Shown one piece after another: positions 52,342 to 61,034 of a stretch of DNA of 64,000 bases. The DNA comes from Intrasporangium calvum DSM 43043 (GTDB lineage Bacteria > Actinomycetota > Actinomycetes > Actinomycetales > Dermatophilaceae): positions 3,410,001-3,474,000 of the forward strand of contig NC_014830.1 in NCBI RefSeq assembly GCF_000184685.1. The letters run 5' to 3'. Both the position numbers and the translations under genes were made by a program. Within the stretch, counting starts at the first letter, position 1, and each line of letters begins with the position of its first letter. A model generated the notes under the pieces. The model saw only the letters and a program-made list of their open reading frames with translations, ran no database searches and was not told the DNA's origin.

Positions 52342-53468
52342 TGCCAAGGGGGAAGCAGCGAGATCGCCGATTCGGAAGCGTCCGCCGCCTGCCGTCGGGG
52401 AAGTTCCAGGCATCGTTCATCGGCCCGAACGGCAAGCGCCAAGCGGCTCCAAACACCTTCAGCACGAGGGTGGAAGCCGAGCGCTGGCTCCTCCGCGTCC
52501 ACGAGAGCCTCGAACGCGAGGAATGGCGCGACAGCGGCGCCCAACTCGGACGTCGCACCCTCAAGGACTACGCCGAGTCGTACCTGACAGAGAATCCCAA
52601 CGTCGGTGAGCGCTGGGCCGAGACGTCCCGACGCAACATGCGCCTCCACCTCACCCCGCTGCTCGACATGCCAGTCGCGAGCATCACTCCGGCCGTGGTG
52701 CGCTCATGGCACGCCCAGGCGTTGGCCGGGACTGGCGGGCGAACGTCGATCGCGCAGACCTACCGATTGCTCCGTTCCGTGCTGAACATGGCAGTCCTCG
52801 ATGAGGCGATTCAGAAGAACCCCTGCCAGATCCCTCGCGCCGGCACTGATCGCCCGAAGGAGAGGCCCATCGCCTCGCCCGCCGAGGTCGCAGCACTAAT
52901 TGAGGCGATCACCCCGAGGTACCGGGCCGCGGTCGCTTTGGCGGCCTGGTGCGGGTTGCGCCGGGGCGAGCTGATGGCTCTGCGCGTCACCGACGTGGAT
53001 CTCGAGAAGGCGACGGTGCGGGTCGACAAGACCTATGTCGAGCTGCTGGAGTCGCGGCGGCGCTTCGAGAAGGAACCGAAGAGCCAAGCCGGTCGGCGCG
53101 TGGTCTCCATCCCGCCTCACGTTCTTCCCTTGATGGCCGAGCACCTCGAGACATGGGCTGGACCAGAGTTCTTCTTCGTCGGTCACGACGGAACTCGCAT
53201 GGCCGGGAATGCCCTGTACCAAGCGTTTGTCCGGGCGAGGAAGGTCGTCGGTGTCAACCTCTCGTTCCACGACTTGCGGCACACCGGCCAGACCCTCGCG
53301 GCGGCCACCGGAGCTTCGCTCGCCGACCTCAAGCGGCGTCTCGGTCACTCCTCTACGGCCGCTGCACTCCGTTACATGCACGCCGTCGAGGGCCGCGACG
53401 CCGAGATAGCCGCCGCACTATCAGCGGTCGCTGAAGCCAACAACGCAACCCAACTGCCGTCCAGGTGA
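52341..53468 (+). CDS. int: Tyrosine recombinase (integrase)
   Basis: 375 aa. An AP2-like arm-binding N-terminus (GSVRRLPSGKFQASF) and a core-binding helical domain precede the catalytic domain. Catalytic residues are Arg207 (CGLRRGEL), His310 and Arg313 (HDLRHTG), His336 (LGHSS) and Tyr345 (RYMHA). All are present, so the protein should be active. It is the last gene of the element and marks its right end; an attachment site should be close, in 53469-53866. No tRNA gene was found there by eye. Confidence 0.93.
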   Translation: MPRGKQRDRRFGSVRRLPSGKFQASFIGPNGKRQAAPNTFSTRVEAERWLLRVHESLEREEWRDSGAQLGRRTLKDYAESYLTENPNVGERWAETSRRNMRLHLTPLLDMPVASITPAVVRSWHAQALAGTGGRTSIAQTYRLLRSVLNMAVLDEAIQKNPCQIPRAGTDRPKERPIASPAEVAALIEAITPRYRAAVALAAWCGLRRGELMALRVTDVDLEKATVRVDKTYVELLESRRRFEKEPKSQAGRRVVSIPPHVLPLMAEHLETWAGPEFFFVGHDGTRMAGNALYQAFVRARKVVGVNLSFHDLRHTGQTLAAATGASLADLKRRLGHSSTAAALRYMHAVEGRDAEIAAALSAVAEANNATQLPSR

Positions 53469-53469
53469 G

Positions 53470-53640
53470 CCGATCGTCCGCTCGCGCAACAAGGTGGGCG
53501 TCACGATCGCCTTCCACGACCTGCGGCACACGGGCCGGTCGCTCGCGGCTGCTACTGGCGCGAGTCTCGTCGACCTCAAGTAGCGGCTCGGCCATTCTTC
53601 AACCGCAGCCACCCAGCGCTTGGAGCGCCTGCGCCTGTCG
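53470..53640 (+). pseudogene. Remnant of a second, related tyrosine integrase
   Basis: In a frame different from int, the sequence reads IVRSRNKVGVTIAFHDLRH, then TGRSLAAATGASLVDLK, a TAG stop at 53581, then RLGHSSTAATQR. This matches the intact integrase from just before the HDLRH motif through LGHSS, about 70% identical at the DNA level by eye. The match begins a few bases after the int stop codon. It is the C-terminal scar of an older, related element at the same site. Confidence 0.75.
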
Positions 53641-53865
53641 CCGTCGGCCCTGCCCTCTCGTATTCGGTCGTGCCGCCCTCCGTAACGGCGGCGCCGCCCT
53701 TCAGTCGGAAACTACGTTGGCGAACGCGTTCCCTCGCCCATTCTGACCTGAAGATGGCGACCATCGACCGCGCGCTCCAAGTTTGTCGGGTCCCGACACA
53801 GCCTCCCAAGGAGCGTCAAGATTCCCTCAGCGCCCGACCCGAGTCGCTCGCGCACGTGTACGCAG
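53641..53865. other. Junction region between ICE and catabolic operon
   Basis: No gene, tRNA or clear attachment repeat recognised. One edge of the mobile element should lie here or just before it. Confidence 0.35.
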
Positions 53866-55002
53866 TCAGGGGGTCTTCCTTAGTTCGTCTGCGATCTCGT
53901 CCAGCGCTCCAAAGCTGCTGCGCAGCTGGGCGAAGTCTCCCAGGTAGGTGAGGTTCCAGAGCACGACGTGCGCCATGCCTCTGTCGGCAAACTGCCGGAG
54001 TTCCTGTGTGATGCGGTCCGGGGTACCGGCGAGGAGATACTTGCGCGCTAGTCCTTCGGGCACCGCACGCAGGGCTTTGAGGACCTGATCGTCGGACAGT
54101 CGAGTCGGAATATAGTCGAGGAGGCCGTAGGCTCCCTCCCCTAGGGGATGGACCACTCCGAACTCCTCAAAGGCAGACGAGGGTAGCGTGAGCATCCATG
54201 CGCGGATCAATGGACTGTCCAGCATCCGGTCGACCTCGGCGTCGCTTTCCGCGACGACTACGTGGGCCAGGAGGCCCGGCGTAAAGCGATCCAGCGCGCG
54301 CTTCGCGGTTGCTGCCGCTGACCTGATCTTGCTGTAACCCTCACTCCAAGGCTCGGGCCCTCCCTGATAGGTCGGAAGCCAACCGTCGCAGAGGCGGCCC
54401 GTGATCGAGAGCATTCGTGGTCCGTGCGCTCCACACCAGATGGGAGGTGGCAGGGGTTTTCCGTCCTCGTCGCTGCCGTACGGTCGGATGCCGCACACCG
54501 CGTCGCGCAGTGACCACCACTCACCGTCGAAGTCAACCGGCTCGCCAGTGCTCCAGAGCAGCCGCACGATCTCCAATGACTCCTCGAGGCGTGATACGGG
54601 CTTCGAGAACGAAAGCCCGTAGGGAGTGATGTTCTCTCCCTCCCCTGCGCCGATACCAAGCACGGCACGTCCCTTGGAGAAGTGGTCCAGCGTTAGGAAC
54701 TCCTGCGCAAGCATCGCTGGATGCCGCCGGATTGAGTCGGTGACCGACGTGCCGAGCATGATCCGCTCGGTGTGAACGGCGCACGCGGCGATCGCTGCAA
54801 CAGGATCAATGAATACGTGGGGACTCGAGATGCTCTTCGCGAGCTCCGTGATTTCGGGCTGCCACAGCTGCTGGGGGTGGAAGCCCATGAGGTGGTCGGG
54901 CCACCATAGGGAGTCGTAGCCACGCGCCTCCGCGCGCCTAGCTCCTTTCAGCACACCTTCCACTGGGGGCGTTATTCCGGCATTCGTGCCGACCGCGATC
55001 AT
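53866..55002 (-). CDS. LLM-class flavin (probably F420-dependent) oxidoreductase
   Basis: 378 aa. Luciferase-like fold: SLWWPDHLMGF, then MLGTSVTDSIRRHPAMLAQ, then GRAVLGIGAGEGENITPYG, then RLCDGWLPTY. This pattern matches the F420-dependent branch in actinobacteria. It would oxidise or reduce an alcohol, ketone or enone using F420 or FMN. Last gene of the operon; its ATG overlaps the enoyl-CoA hydratase stop by 4 nt. Confidence 0.85.
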   Translation of the reverse strand: MIAVGTNAGITPPVEGVLKGARRAEARGYDSLWWPDHLMGFHPQQLWQPEITELAKSISSPHVFIDPVAAIAACAVHTERIMLGTSVTDSIRRHPAMLAQEFLTLDHFSKGRAVLGIGAGEGENITPYGLSFSKPVSRLEESLEIVRLLWSTGEPVDFDGEWWSLRDAVCGIRPYGSDEDGKPLPPPIWCGAHGPRMLSITGRLCDGWLPTYQGGPEPWSEGYSKIRSAAATAKRALDRFTPGLLAHVVVAESDAEVDRMLDSPLIRAWMLTLPSSAFEEFGVVHPLGEGAYGLLDYIPTRLSDDQVLKALRAVPEGLARKYLLAGTPDRITQELRQFADRGMAHVVLWNLTYLGDFAQLRSSFGALDEIADELRKTP

Positions 55003-55856
55003 CGTGTCTCGGACCGGTTGCCGGCGTGGAACGTAGTGAGGTACTGCTCGGCCCGTTCACGGACTTCTCGGTCCAACCAGCTGGCCGCCTGCAGGTAACG
55101 ATCGGCATAGGTCGTGTCGCCCATCACCATGGCACGGGCGACCGCGTCAACGTGACCCTTCGTCGCCTCAATTGCGTACCTGGCCCGACCAGCGAGCGCT
55201 TGGGCAATCTGCTCAGTCGTGCTGTCCAGTTCCTCGGAGGGCACGACACGCGAGGCGAGGCCCAGACGCAACGCCTCTTCTGCAGGCACCCGCCGGCAGG
55301 TCGTGACAAGATCCTTTGTCCTTGCGGGCCCGATCTCTGCGACGAGCCTCGGAATCGCCCCCCACACGAGCGGAGTTCCGAGTTCCACCTCGGGTATCCA
55401 GTAGTAGGCATCTTCCGAGAGCACGCGCAGATCGGCCGAGAGGGCCAGGACGGCGCCGGCGCCGACAGCGTAACCGTGCACCTTCGCCACCGTAACCTGA
55501 CGCAGGGCGCTCAGCGCGTTGGCCGCCTCACGCCCGAGAGCCGCCATTGTGATGGCGTTATCGGCACCCTTGAGAAGGCTGTCGACAGAGCCCGGCGAGC
55601 CCATGAACGACTCAAAGTCAGCGAGGTCGACCCCGGCACAGAATGCCGGCCCCCGCGCTTCGAGCACCACTGCCCTGACATTGGCCGCCGCAGAGATCTG
55701 CCGCGTTGCTTCAACGATCTCGCCAAGCATCGTTCGAGAGATGGCGTTGCGCTGGTCGGGACGGTTCAGACGAATTCGCCCGATAGGGCCATCAGTGTCC
55801 ACCTCCAGCGTCTCGAAGGCCAACGATCCACCATCCTGAGTACGGGCATCACTCAT
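54999..55856 (-). CDS. Enoyl-CoA hydratase/isomerase family protein (first)
   Basis: 285 aa crotonase fold. The CoA-binding/oxyanion part is EARGPAFCAGVDLADF, and VHGYAVGAGAVLALSADLRV holds the second oxyanion glycine. The first catalytic Glu position appears as SEDAYYWIPEVELG. It may hydrate, isomerise or cleave a ring in a CoA ester. Overlaps both flanking genes by ATGA. Confidence 0.85.
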   Translation of the reverse strand: MSDARTQDGGSLAFETLEVDTDGPIGRIRLNRPDQRNAISRTMLGEIVEATRQISAAANVRAVVLEARGPAFCAGVDLADFESFMGSPGSVDSLLKGADNAITMAALGREAANALSALRQVTVAKVHGYAVGAGAVLALSADLRVLSEDAYYWIPEVELGTPLVWGAIPRLVAEIGPARTKDLVTTCRRVPAEEALRLGLASRVVPSEELDSTTEQIAQALAGRARYAIEATKGHVDAVARAMVMGDTTYADRYLQAASWLDREVRERAEQYLTTFHAGNRSETR

Positions 55857-57409
55857 TTGTCTGACTCCTGACGCAGCAGCTTCTTCTCGATCTTCCCGAT
55901 GGACGTCTTGGGCAACGCTTCACGCAACTCGATGATGGTGGGGACCTTGAAGTGTGCAAGATGCTCGCGGCAGTACTGTTGGATTGCTTCCTCAGTGAGA
56001 CCCGATCCCGGCTCAGCTACCACGAATGCCTTGACGGCTTCGTCCCGGATGTCGTCCGCGACGCCGATGACGGCGGCCTCGACGATCTGCGGATGATCCA
56101 CCAAGACGAACTCGACCTCGCTGGCGGAGATGTTTTCTCCGGCACGTTTAATCACGTCCTTCTTCCGATCGAAGAAGTAGAAGTAGCCCTTGTCGTCCAT
56201 GTATGCGTTGTCACCGGTATAGAGCCAGTTGTCGCGGATGGCTCGCGCGGTTCCCTCAGGGTCTTTGTAGTAGCCCTTCATCAGCGTCCGCCCAGGGATC
56301 CCGTGGACGATGAGTTCGCCCGGAGTTCCAGGAGGAAGGTCGTTGCCTTCGACGTCTACGATCCGTACCAGCCTGTCGTAGGCCGGCAGTCCGATCGACG
56401 GCCATCGTTTGGGACCGAAGACGGGTGCGACAGTGACTATCGTCATGGCCTCAGAGAGGCCGTAGCCGTTCACGAGCTCAACACCAAACCGGCTCTCGAA
56501 CTGCTCACGCTCGGCATCGGTGACGTTCAGTGCGTAGAAGACCCTTCGCACGCGGTGGTCTCGATCGGTCTCGCGCGGCGGCTGGGCGAGCATTGTCCGC
56601 GCCAACATGGCGACCAGGCTGATCTGTGTGGCGTCATGGGCACGCACCTGGTCCCAGAACTTTGAAGCCCGGTACTCCTCGAGCAGGATGCAGGTCCCGC
56701 CGACTGTGAGCGCCGAGAGGACTGTGAGCGATTGCGCGTTGACGTGGAACACGGGCAGAGCAGTCAGGCACCTCTCGTCGGACGTCAGATACATGGACTT
56801 CGACGACCGCTCGCCCGATCTCAGGAGGTTCGCATGGGTGAGCAGCACGCCCTTCGGCCGAGCGGTCGTGCCCGAGGTGAACAACATTTCGACCACATCT
56901 TCGGACGTTGCGGTGCATACGACCGTTGCCCTTCCGGCTTCCTGTATGTCTGTGAAGAGCAACCAACCGTCACGTTTCTCCTTGGTGCGTGCCATGATCC
57001 GCTGACGGATCTCGGGCACCGACTGGACTGCCTCATCCACGACTGACAGAAAGGCGGGCTCGGTGATCACCGCTATCGAGTCCGAGTAGGACAAGATGTG
57101 CCGCAGTTCGGCAGGACGGTTGCTGACGTTGGACGGCACCACGATGGCCCCCAGCGTGGCGGCCGCGTACAGCGTCATCAGGAACTCCGGCGAGTTCGCC
57201 AGGTGGACCGTAATCTTGTCGCCCTTGCCCACACCGAGCTCGCTCAGGCCTGAGGCAAGCCGGTCGACCTCACTGAGCATTTCGACGTAAGTCCACTCTC
57301 GAACCTCCCCGTCCTGGGCCTCGAACACCAAGCAGGGTTTGTTCGGGTGGCGGCTGACCCGTTCCTCCAGGAGATCGCGCAACGTCCGGTTTCCAACTAG
57401 ATCGATCAT
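55853..57409 (-). CDS. Acyl-CoA ligase (AMP-binding family)
   Basis: 518 aa from the ATG at 57409 with GGGGCGG upstream; the frame is open to 57475. The AMP-binding signature is LFTSGTTARPKGVLLTH. Later motifs are NGYGLSEAMT (A5), WLYTGDNAYMDDKGYFYF (A7), DRKKDVIKRAGENISASEVE (A8) and the catalytic lysine region KTSIGKIEKK (A10). Similar in layout to CaiC and medium-chain or cyclic acid CoA ligases. It would activate the pathway's carboxylic acid substrate. Confidence 0.9.
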   Translation of the reverse strand: MIDLVGNRTLRDLLEERVSRHPNKPCLVFEAQDGEVREWTYVEMLSEVDRLASGLSELGVGKGDKITVHLANSPEFLMTLYAAATLGAIVVPSNVSNRPAELRHILSYSDSIAVITEPAFLSVVDEAVQSVPEIRQRIMARTKEKRDGWLLFTDIQEAGRATVVCTATSEDVVEMLFTSGTTARPKGVLLTHANLLRSGERSSKSMYLTSDERCLTALPVFHVNAQSLTVLSALTVGGTCILLEEYRASKFWDQVRAHDATQISLVAMLARTMLAQPPRETDRDHRVRRVFYALNVTDAEREQFESRFGVELVNGYGLSEAMTIVTVAPVFGPKRWPSIGLPAYDRLVRIVDVEGNDLPPGTPGELIVHGIPGRTLMKGYYKDPEGTARAIRDNWLYTGDNAYMDDKGYFYFFDRKKDVIKRAGENISASEVEFVLVDHPQIVEAAVIGVADDIRDEAVKAFVVAEPGSGLTEEAIQQYCREHLAHFKVPTIIELREALPKTSIGKIEKKLLRQESDK

Positions 57410-57437
57410 TGGTGGCACCGCCCCTTCTTCGCGTGTT

Positions 57438-58469
57438 CTAGTTGCTAGCCAGCAGCACTTTGCCGAAGACTGCACGGTCCTCTAGGGCGCCTTGTGCTTT
57501 CGCCGCCTCAGCCAATGGGAATTTGGCGTGCACCACGGCCTTCAAGGTGCCGTTCGCAGCCAATGAGAGCACCTTCTCCAAGTCCCGTCGAGTCCCTGCG
57601 AATGACCCGATGAACTTCTGCTCCTTGACGAATAGGTGCCACAGGTCGAAGGTCACCTTCGCCCCGCTGTGGGCGCCGCAGGTGACGAGCCGTCCGTTGC
57701 GCGCGAGGGCCCGAAGGCTCTGGTCCCAAGTCGCTTCACCGACGTGCTCGAACACCAGGTCAGCGCCTTTTCCGCCAGTCGCCCGCCGAACTTGGTCTCC
57801 CCAGTCCGATGCCGTGTGGTCGATCACCACGTCGGCACCGAGCTGGTGAGCACGATCCCGCTTGTCTGCGGAGCCGGCGGTGGCGATGACACGCGCACCG
57901 GCTAGCTTGGCGATCTGCACACCGAGGACGCCGATGCCCGAGCCCGCCGCGACGATCAGCACGTCCTCTCCGAGAGCGACCTGGCCGCGGGTCACGAGCA
58001 TGTGCCACGCCGTCGACCCGGTCACGGCAATGGAGGCAGCGGTATCGAACGCGACCGCGTCAGGCAGTGCGATCACCTGGTCCGCGGGAGCTGTCACGTA
58101 CTCCGCGTAGGCTCCCGTGGTTTGCACTCCAAAGATGCGGCCCGACCGGCAGACGTTATCCCGCCCTTCCCGGCAAGCAGTGCACCGGCCACACGACAGC
58201 GTGGGGTTCACCACCACGCGCTGCCCCAGCCTCCAGTAACCTGCGTTGGCGCCCACCGCCGCGATCGTGCCTGCCGCCTCTGTCCCAGGTGTGTGGGGAA
58301 GCTGCACCGGCGCGGGAGTAGTGCCCTCCCTAGAGAGGATGTCCACGCGGTTCACGCCACACGCTGCGACCTTGATCAGGACCTCGTCGTCAGAGGGCTC
58401 CGGGACCGGGACCTCCTCGGCCCGCAGGACACGTGCGGACCCATACTCGTGAAAACGGATAGCAAGCAT
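57438..58469 (-). CDS. Zinc-type MDR alcohol dehydrogenase/quinone oxidoreductase
   Basis: 343 aa. A GroES-like N-terminal domain with the four-Cys structural zinc lobe CGRCTACREGRDNVC, a catalytic-site region ACGVNRVD and HTPGTEAAG, and a Rossmann domain with VAAGSGIGVLGVQIAKLAGA. It would oxidise a hydroxy intermediate or reduce an enone with NAD(P). Nine nt after the upstream hydratase gene. Confidence 0.88.
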   Translation of the reverse strand: MLAIRFHEYGSARVLRAEEVPVPEPSDDEVLIKVAACGVNRVDILSREGTTPAPVQLPHTPGTEAAGTIAAVGANAGYWRLGQRVVVNPTLSCGRCTACREGRDNVCRSGRIFGVQTTGAYAEYVTAPADQVIALPDAVAFDTAASIAVTGSTAWHMLVTRGQVALGEDVLIVAAGSGIGVLGVQIAKLAGARVIATAGSADKRDRAHQLGADVVIDHTASDWGDQVRRATGGKGADLVFEHVGEATWDQSLRALARNGRLVTCGAHSGAKVTFDLWHLFVKEQKFIGSFAGTRRDLEKVLSLAANGTLKAVVHAKFPLAEAAKAQGALEDRAVFGKVLLASN

Positions 58470-58478
58470 GGCGATTCC

Positions 58479-59297
58479 CTAACGCTTGTTGATGCGGTTG
58501 AGGAGCTCGGTCTTGGCCTGCTTGAACTCTGTCGAGTTGAAGCAGAGTCCGTTCGCGACCGCCTCGACCCTCAGTTGGTCACGCAAGGGGCTGGACGCAC
58601 CGTGCCGGACGATCATCTTGAGCGTCCGTCCGGCATCCGAGCCCATGCGGGCGATCGAATCCGTAATGGTGCGCGCGTGGTCGTGCATCTGCCCCACGTC
58701 ATCGAAGGTCTCATTAACGATCCCCATTTGGGCGGCCTCACGCCCGTCGACCCGACGACCGGAGAAGACGAGCTCCATCGTCCTCGGCGTGCCGATGCAG
58801 CGCTGTAGTAGCCAAGTCAACCCGAAGTCCTGAACGACGTTGACCTGTCCTGGAATCATCCAGAACCTGGCGCTGTTCACGGCGAACCGCATGTCGCACG
58901 CCATCGCCATGCCGAAGCCACCGCCCCCCACGGCGTCACCGTTGACCACAGCTATGGTGGGCTGGGGAAGCTCGTGGATGCCCACGATGAGCTCGTGCTG
59001 CCAGTCCAGCAGTCGCATCCCTTCGAACACGGAGTCCGACTCCACGTTCTCCATGAAGAACGGGGTCCTGAGGTCCACCCCTGCGCAGAAGGCGCGCCCC
59101 TCGCCTGTCATTACGAGAGCCTTGACCTCGCGAGATGCGCGCACGACTTCGAGCACGCCCAAGATCTCGGGCAGCATGTCGGGCCCGAGTGCGTTCAGCC
59201 GGTCGGGGCGACTGAGCGTGAGCGTAACGATTCCGTCGTTCTCGGCTACCCGGACGCAACTCATCCGGGAGTTCAGATATTCAACATCAATCGTCAA
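58479..59297 (-). CDS. Enoyl-CoA hydratase/isomerase family protein (second)
   Basis: 272 aa from a TTG at 59297 that overlaps the SDR stop (TTGA) and has GGAGGA 5 nt upstream. Crotonase motifs: TGEGRAFCAGVDLRTPFF and VNGDAVGGGGFGMAMACDMRF. Distinct from the first copy, so the two probably act on different intermediates. Confidence 0.85.
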   Translation of the reverse strand: MTIDVEYLNSRMSCVRVAENDGIVTLTLSRPDRLNALGPDMLPEILGVLEVVRASREVKALVMTGEGRAFCAGVDLRTPFFMENVESDSVFEGMRLLDWQHELIVGIHELPQPTIAVVNGDAVGGGGFGMAMACDMRFAVNSARFWMIPGQVNVVQDFGLTWLLQRCIGTPRTMELVFSGRRVDGREAAQMGIVNETFDDVGQMHDHARTITDSIARMGSDAGRTLKMIVRHGASSPLRDQLRVEAVANGLCFNSTEFKQAKTELLNRINKR

Positions 59298-60064
59298 AGT
59301 CTTCCTCCGTTAACATTCCATACCTGCGCGGTGACGTAACTGGCTGCGTCCGAGGCCAGGAAAGCCACTACCTCGGCCACCTCATGTGCCGTGCCCGGAC
59401 GGCCGAGTGGGGCGTAGCCCTGGGCGATTCGCTCGAAGCGTTCACGGTTATCGTCATGAACGGGCGTGTCTATGAGCCCGGGCGCCACGGCGTTGGCCCG
59501 GACACCGCTGGCCGCGTACTCACGAGCGATGCTGTATGTCATTGTCTCGAGCGCTCCCTTCGCGGATGCGTAGTGAGCGGTCTCGCCAGGCCCGCCGCTT
59601 TTCGCCACGATCGACGAGAGGTTGACGATACTGCCGCGCTGCCGGGACCGCATGGAATCCAGGACGGCAGTGCAGCAATGCACCGCCCCATAAAAGTTCA
59701 GGGCCATTGACCTGTTCCAGAGTTCGACATCGATGGCGGCAAACGGCTGGGTCTCCCAGAACGCGCCGGCTGCGTTGACAAGGATGTCGATCGGGCCCAA
59801 CTTATCCACGACTGCCTTGACCATGGCATTGGACTGCTCTGGGGAGGTCACGTCGGCGTGGACCGCGATTGCTTCGCCGCCCGCGCTCTTGATCCGGCTG
59901 ACCAGGACCTCGGCGCGACCACGTCCGGACCGGTAGTTGACAGCCACCTGTGCCCCTCGACTGGCGAGGAGCTCGCACGTCGCGGCACCGATCCCACTGC
60001 TGCCGCCGGTTACGAGAGCGGTACGTCCTTCGAGTGATATGGCTGCGTATGGGTTCACCGTCAT
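59294..60064 (-). CDS. SDR-family oxidoreductase (FabG-like)
   Basis: 256 aa from the ATG at 60064, overlapping the E2 stop by 4 nt. NAD(P) site TGGSSGIG (19-26), NAAG (97-100), catalytic Ser140/141, Tyr155 and Lys159 (YASAK), and the PGLIDTPVHDD substrate loop. Likely dehydrogenates a 3-hydroxyacyl-CoA formed by the hydratases. Confidence 0.9.
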   Translation of the reverse strand: MTVNPYAAISLEGRTALVTGGSSGIGAATCELLASRGAQVAVNYRSGRGRAEVLVSRIKSAGGEAIAVHADVTSPEQSNAMVKAVVDKLGPIDILVNAAGAFWETQPFAAIDVELWNRSMALNFYGAVHCCTAVLDSMRSRQRGSIVNLSSIVAKSGGPGETAHYASAKGALETMTYSIAREYAASGVRANAVAPGLIDTPVHDDNRERFERIAQGYAPLGRPGTAHEVAEVVAFLASDAASYVTAQVWNVNGGRL

Positions 60065-60801
60065 GCTCGGCCCTTCCATTCCGAGGCAGTCGTCCATAGG
60101 ACGTCTTGGGGCTCTTCGATGAGCGTCACCAAGCCTGCGAGGAAGGCGGCGGCGTCGGCACCGTCCATCGCGGCGTGATCGAAGCTCAAGCTCAGGCCGA
60201 GCACCTGCATCTCTGCCACTCGGCCGTCAATCAGCGTCACAGCGGGCACTGCAGCGCCGACCCCGAGGATGGCGAGCTGTGGAGGGTTCACGAGCGGTGT
60301 GAACATCTCAACGCCGAACATGCCGAGATTGGACACCGTAAAGGTGGCGTCGACGAGGTCCGCAGGGTGCAACTTCCCCTGACGTGCCTTTTCGGCGAGG
60401 CGGCCGATTTCCGCAGCGGTCTCCCAGACCGACAGGCCTTGCGCGTCCTTGACCACCGGCACCACGAGTCCGTGCCCGGTGTCAACCGCCACTCCGAGAT
60501 TCACCGCGCGGAAGAGCCGAACCTCGTTCCCCTCGATGTGGCCGTTGACGCGTCCCCAGCGTGTCAGGGCGGCTGCGACGATATGTGCCAGAGCCGCCGT
60601 CACAGTGACCGACACCGCGTCGGCGGACTCGGCGTTCAGCCGTCGCTTGGACTCGAAGAGGACGTCCAGACCGACTCTCGCGTGCAGCGTGACCTGCGGC
60701 TTCTCCGCGACAGCAGCACGCAGGCGCCGGGCGGTCACCTTCTGCAGCCGGTCCTGTTCTAATAGGTCGTAGGGCTGGCCTGTGGACTCTGGTCCACTCA
60801 T
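60061..60801 (-). CDS. Dihydrolipoamide acyltransferase (E2) catalytic core, without lipoyl domain
   Basis: 246 aa, only the 2-oxoacid dehydrogenase acyltransferase domain. His209 and Asp213 in FDHAAMDG are the catalytic pair, and NLGVAVDTGHGLVVPVV and FTVSNLGMFGVEMFTP are typical core segments. The usual N-terminal lipoyl domain is on a separate gene just upstream, and a peripheral-subunit-binding domain is not evident. ATGA overlap with the lipoyl gene keeps the two parts co-expressed. Confidence 0.85.
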   Translation of the reverse strand: MSGPESTGQPYDLLEQDRLQKVTARRLRAAVAEKPQVTLHARVGLDVLFESKRRLNAESADAVSVTVTAALAHIVAAALTRWGRVNGHIEGNEVRLFRAVNLGVAVDTGHGLVVPVVKDAQGLSVWETAAEIGRLAEKARQGKLHPADLVDATFTVSNLGMFGVEMFTPLVNPPQLAILGVGAAVPAVTLIDGRVAEMQVLGLSLSFDHAAMDGADAAAFLAGLVTLIEEPQDVLWTTASEWKGRA

Positions 60802-61034
60802 TGTGGTTCGATCCGCGCGACCACCTGGCCTGGAACGACCGAGGCGCCCGCTTCGACCAGCAGCTCACGGACGATACCCGACGCTGGTGACTCGATGTCG
60901 CTGTTGGCCTTATCGGTCTCGACCTCGGCGATGGCCTCGCCCTCCGAGATTGGTTCGCCTTCAGCCCTGTACCACTCCACCAGCACTGCCTCCTCCATGG
61001 TGAGGCCCCACTTGGGAATCACGATGTCGATCAT
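60798..61034 (-). CDS. Stand-alone lipoyl/biotinyl carrier protein
   Basis: 78 aa, essentially one lipoyl domain. Lys42 in EVETDKANSDIESP is the modified lysine, and the hammerhead glycines (GEPISEGEAIAEV and SGIVRELLVEAG) are present. It is the mobile arm of the E1-E2 complex encoded around it, separated from the E2 core as its own gene. Overlaps both neighbours by 4 nt. Confidence 0.88.
   Translation of the reverse strand: MIDIVIPKWGLTMEEAVLVEWYRAEGEPISEGEAIAEVETDKANSDIESPASGIVRELLVEAGASVVPGQVVARIEPQ

Noticed and set aside
53469-53866. tRNA gene as integrase target
   Set aside because: No cloverleaf, TTC-loop or anticodon pattern seen by eye; a tRNA scan would settle it.
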